A stretch of DNA of 64,000 nucleotides from assembly GCA_035762005.1 (NCBI GenBank), contig DASTQA010000015.1, positions 1 to 64,000 on the forward strand, written 5' to 3'. This stretch comes from JAIBJN01 sp035762005. Lineage in GTDB: Bacteria > Actinomycetota > Thermoleophilia > Gaiellales > Gaiellaceae. Both the position numbers and the translations under genes were made by a program. Positions 63,395 through 64,000 of this stretch are shown here, piece after piece. The notes below the pieces were generated by a model. That model was not told the origin of the DNA. It did no database searches and worked only from the letters and a program-made list of their open reading frames with translations. Position 1 is the first letter of the stretch; each line of letters starts with the position of its first letter.

Positions 63395-64000
63395 ACGCGC
63401 TCGATCGTAACGCGTCCGCTCGCAAGCGCAACGTCCCAGGCCTGGTCGAACGCGCGCACGCCGGCGAGCCGGAGATCCCCCGCCCAGGCGGGGACGTCGT
63501 CCGGGGCGACGGTCCCGAGCGTGTGCCGCCGCCGGTCCGGGACGAGGCCGAGGAGCAGCTGCAGGAGGAGGACCGGCGTCCCGGCGGCCCACGCCTGCGG
63601 ACGCGCCGCCGTCGGGTACGGGATCGGGAACGGCGTCTCCGTCCGGGAGAAGCCCGCGAAGACCTCCGGCAGCTGGTGGTCGAAGTACGAGGCCGCGTTC
63701 AGCATCCGCCGGACGATTCGCTGCGCCTCGGGCCAGCGTCCGTAGCGCGCGAGGCCCCAGGCGATGAGCGAGTTGTCGTGCGGCCACACCGTGCCGTTGT
63801 GGTAGGCGAGCGGGTTGAAGCCCGCGTCGGCGGTCGACATCGTGCGGACGCCCCAGCCGGACCAGAGCTCCTCGGCCATGAGCTGGTCGACGACGGCGTC
63901 GACGCGCTCAGGGGGGACGATGCCGCTCCAGAGCAGGTGCCCCATGTTCGAGGTGAGCGAGTCGACGCGCCGCTTCTCGCGGTCGAGCGCGAGCGCGTAG
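63391..64000 (-). CDS. Glycogen debranching enzyme/amylo-alpha-1,6-glucosidase-like protein (5' end cut by window edge)
   Basis: C-terminal 202 residues of a longer protein; the frame is open to base 64000. Seen: LTSNMGHLLWSGIVPPERVDAVVDQLM, GWGVRTMSTADAGFNPLAYHNGTVWPHDNSLIAWGLARYG, and FAGFSRTETPFPIPYPTAARPQAWAAGTPVLLLQLLLG, the (alpha/alpha)6 barrel end of GH133/MGH1-like glycan hydrolases; HNGTVWPHDNS holds the catalytic-side acid. Coupled to the glycosyltransferase downstream. Substrate (glycogen or a glucosyl-osmolyte) not determinable from the fragment. Confidence 0.85.
   Translation of the reverse strand, partial: YALALDREKRRVDSLTSNMGHLLWSGIVPPERVDAVVDQLMAEELWSGWGVRTMSTADAGFNPLAYHNGTVWPHDNSLIAWGLARYGRWPEAQRIVRRMLNAASYFDHQLPEVFAGFSRTETPFPIPYPTAARPQAWAAGTPVLLLQLLLGLVPDRRRHTLGTVAPDDVPAWAGDLRLAGVRAFDQAWDVALASGRVTIERV

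Noticed and set aside
63404..63409. TACGAT 9 bases before the glycosyltransferase start as another leaderless promoter
   Set aside because: The start overlaps the stop of the upstream glycosidase gene as GTGA, so simple translational coupling explains it; the hexamer lies in coding sequence.

Overview
This is GC-rich, gene-dense bacterial DNA with mostly ATG/GTG starts and TAG/TGA stops. Tat-type lipoprotein signals, split PurL/PurS/PurQ, class III cyclase-ATPase architecture and many apparently leaderless genes point to an actinobacterium, most likely a Thermoleophilia/Gaiella-Solirubrobacter type. That placement is inference from gene style, not from a marker gene; no rRNA, tRNA or CRISPR array was seen.

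Layout. 1-4640 (minus): an aldehyde dehydrogenase followed by polyamine-type ABC transporter genes (ATPase, binding lipoprotein, permease cut by the window edge). 4751-8975: DmpA-type peptidase, exported propeller-like protein, Nudix hydrolase, DMT transporter, VOC protein and a 28-residue membrane peptide. 9036-14080 (minus): a glutamine synthetase-like enzyme, three glutamate-synthase-like subunits (GlxB/GlxC/GlxD or MgsABC type) and a 142-residue unknown protein in one tight operon. 14908-19801: purD, purE, purB, purC, purS, purQ. 19969-29656: an accessory block of about 10 kb that separates these from purL-purF (29738-33213). It holds sodC, glyoxalase-family genes, a 1091-residue cyclase-ATPase, small stress-type enzymes, two acetyltransferases, a DMT transporter and a stretch of decayed glyoxalase tails. 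33292-36423: LVIVD-repeat exported protein, a strong terminator, an MFS transporter and a 600-base non-coding stretch carrying two identical 15-base palindromes. 36424-44155: amine metabolism (class III aminotransferase, aldehyde dehydrogenase, flavin amine oxidase, MFS transporter, acetylpolyamine-deacetylase-like enzyme, lipoprotein, nitrilase-family amidase). 44122-48073: TMA-dehydrogenase-like flavoprotein, thioesterase, secreted protein, hydroxyacid dehydrogenase. 48245-54554: a second complete polyamine-type ABC system, with its ATPase gene convergent, and a PucR regulator. 55041-58693: VOC-like protein, purM, purN, purH. 58665-64000: HD-GYP response regulator, transsulfuration pair (cbs, cystathionine gamma-lyase/synthase), glycosyltransferase and a glycan debranching enzyme cut by the window edge.

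How the genes fit together. Two themes interleave. One is de novo purine synthesis, with eleven genes (purD, E, B, C, S, Q, L, F, M, N, H) in three blocks. The other is uptake and oxidation of amines/polyamines: import by the two Pot-type systems, deacetylation, transamination or oxidation, aldehyde oxidation, then nitrogen capture by the glutamine synthetase/glutamate synthase-like operon. Recurrent non-coding patterns are a TANNNT hexamer 6-11 bases before the start codon in about 17 genes, and three convergent gene pairs that share one CTAG as both stop codons.
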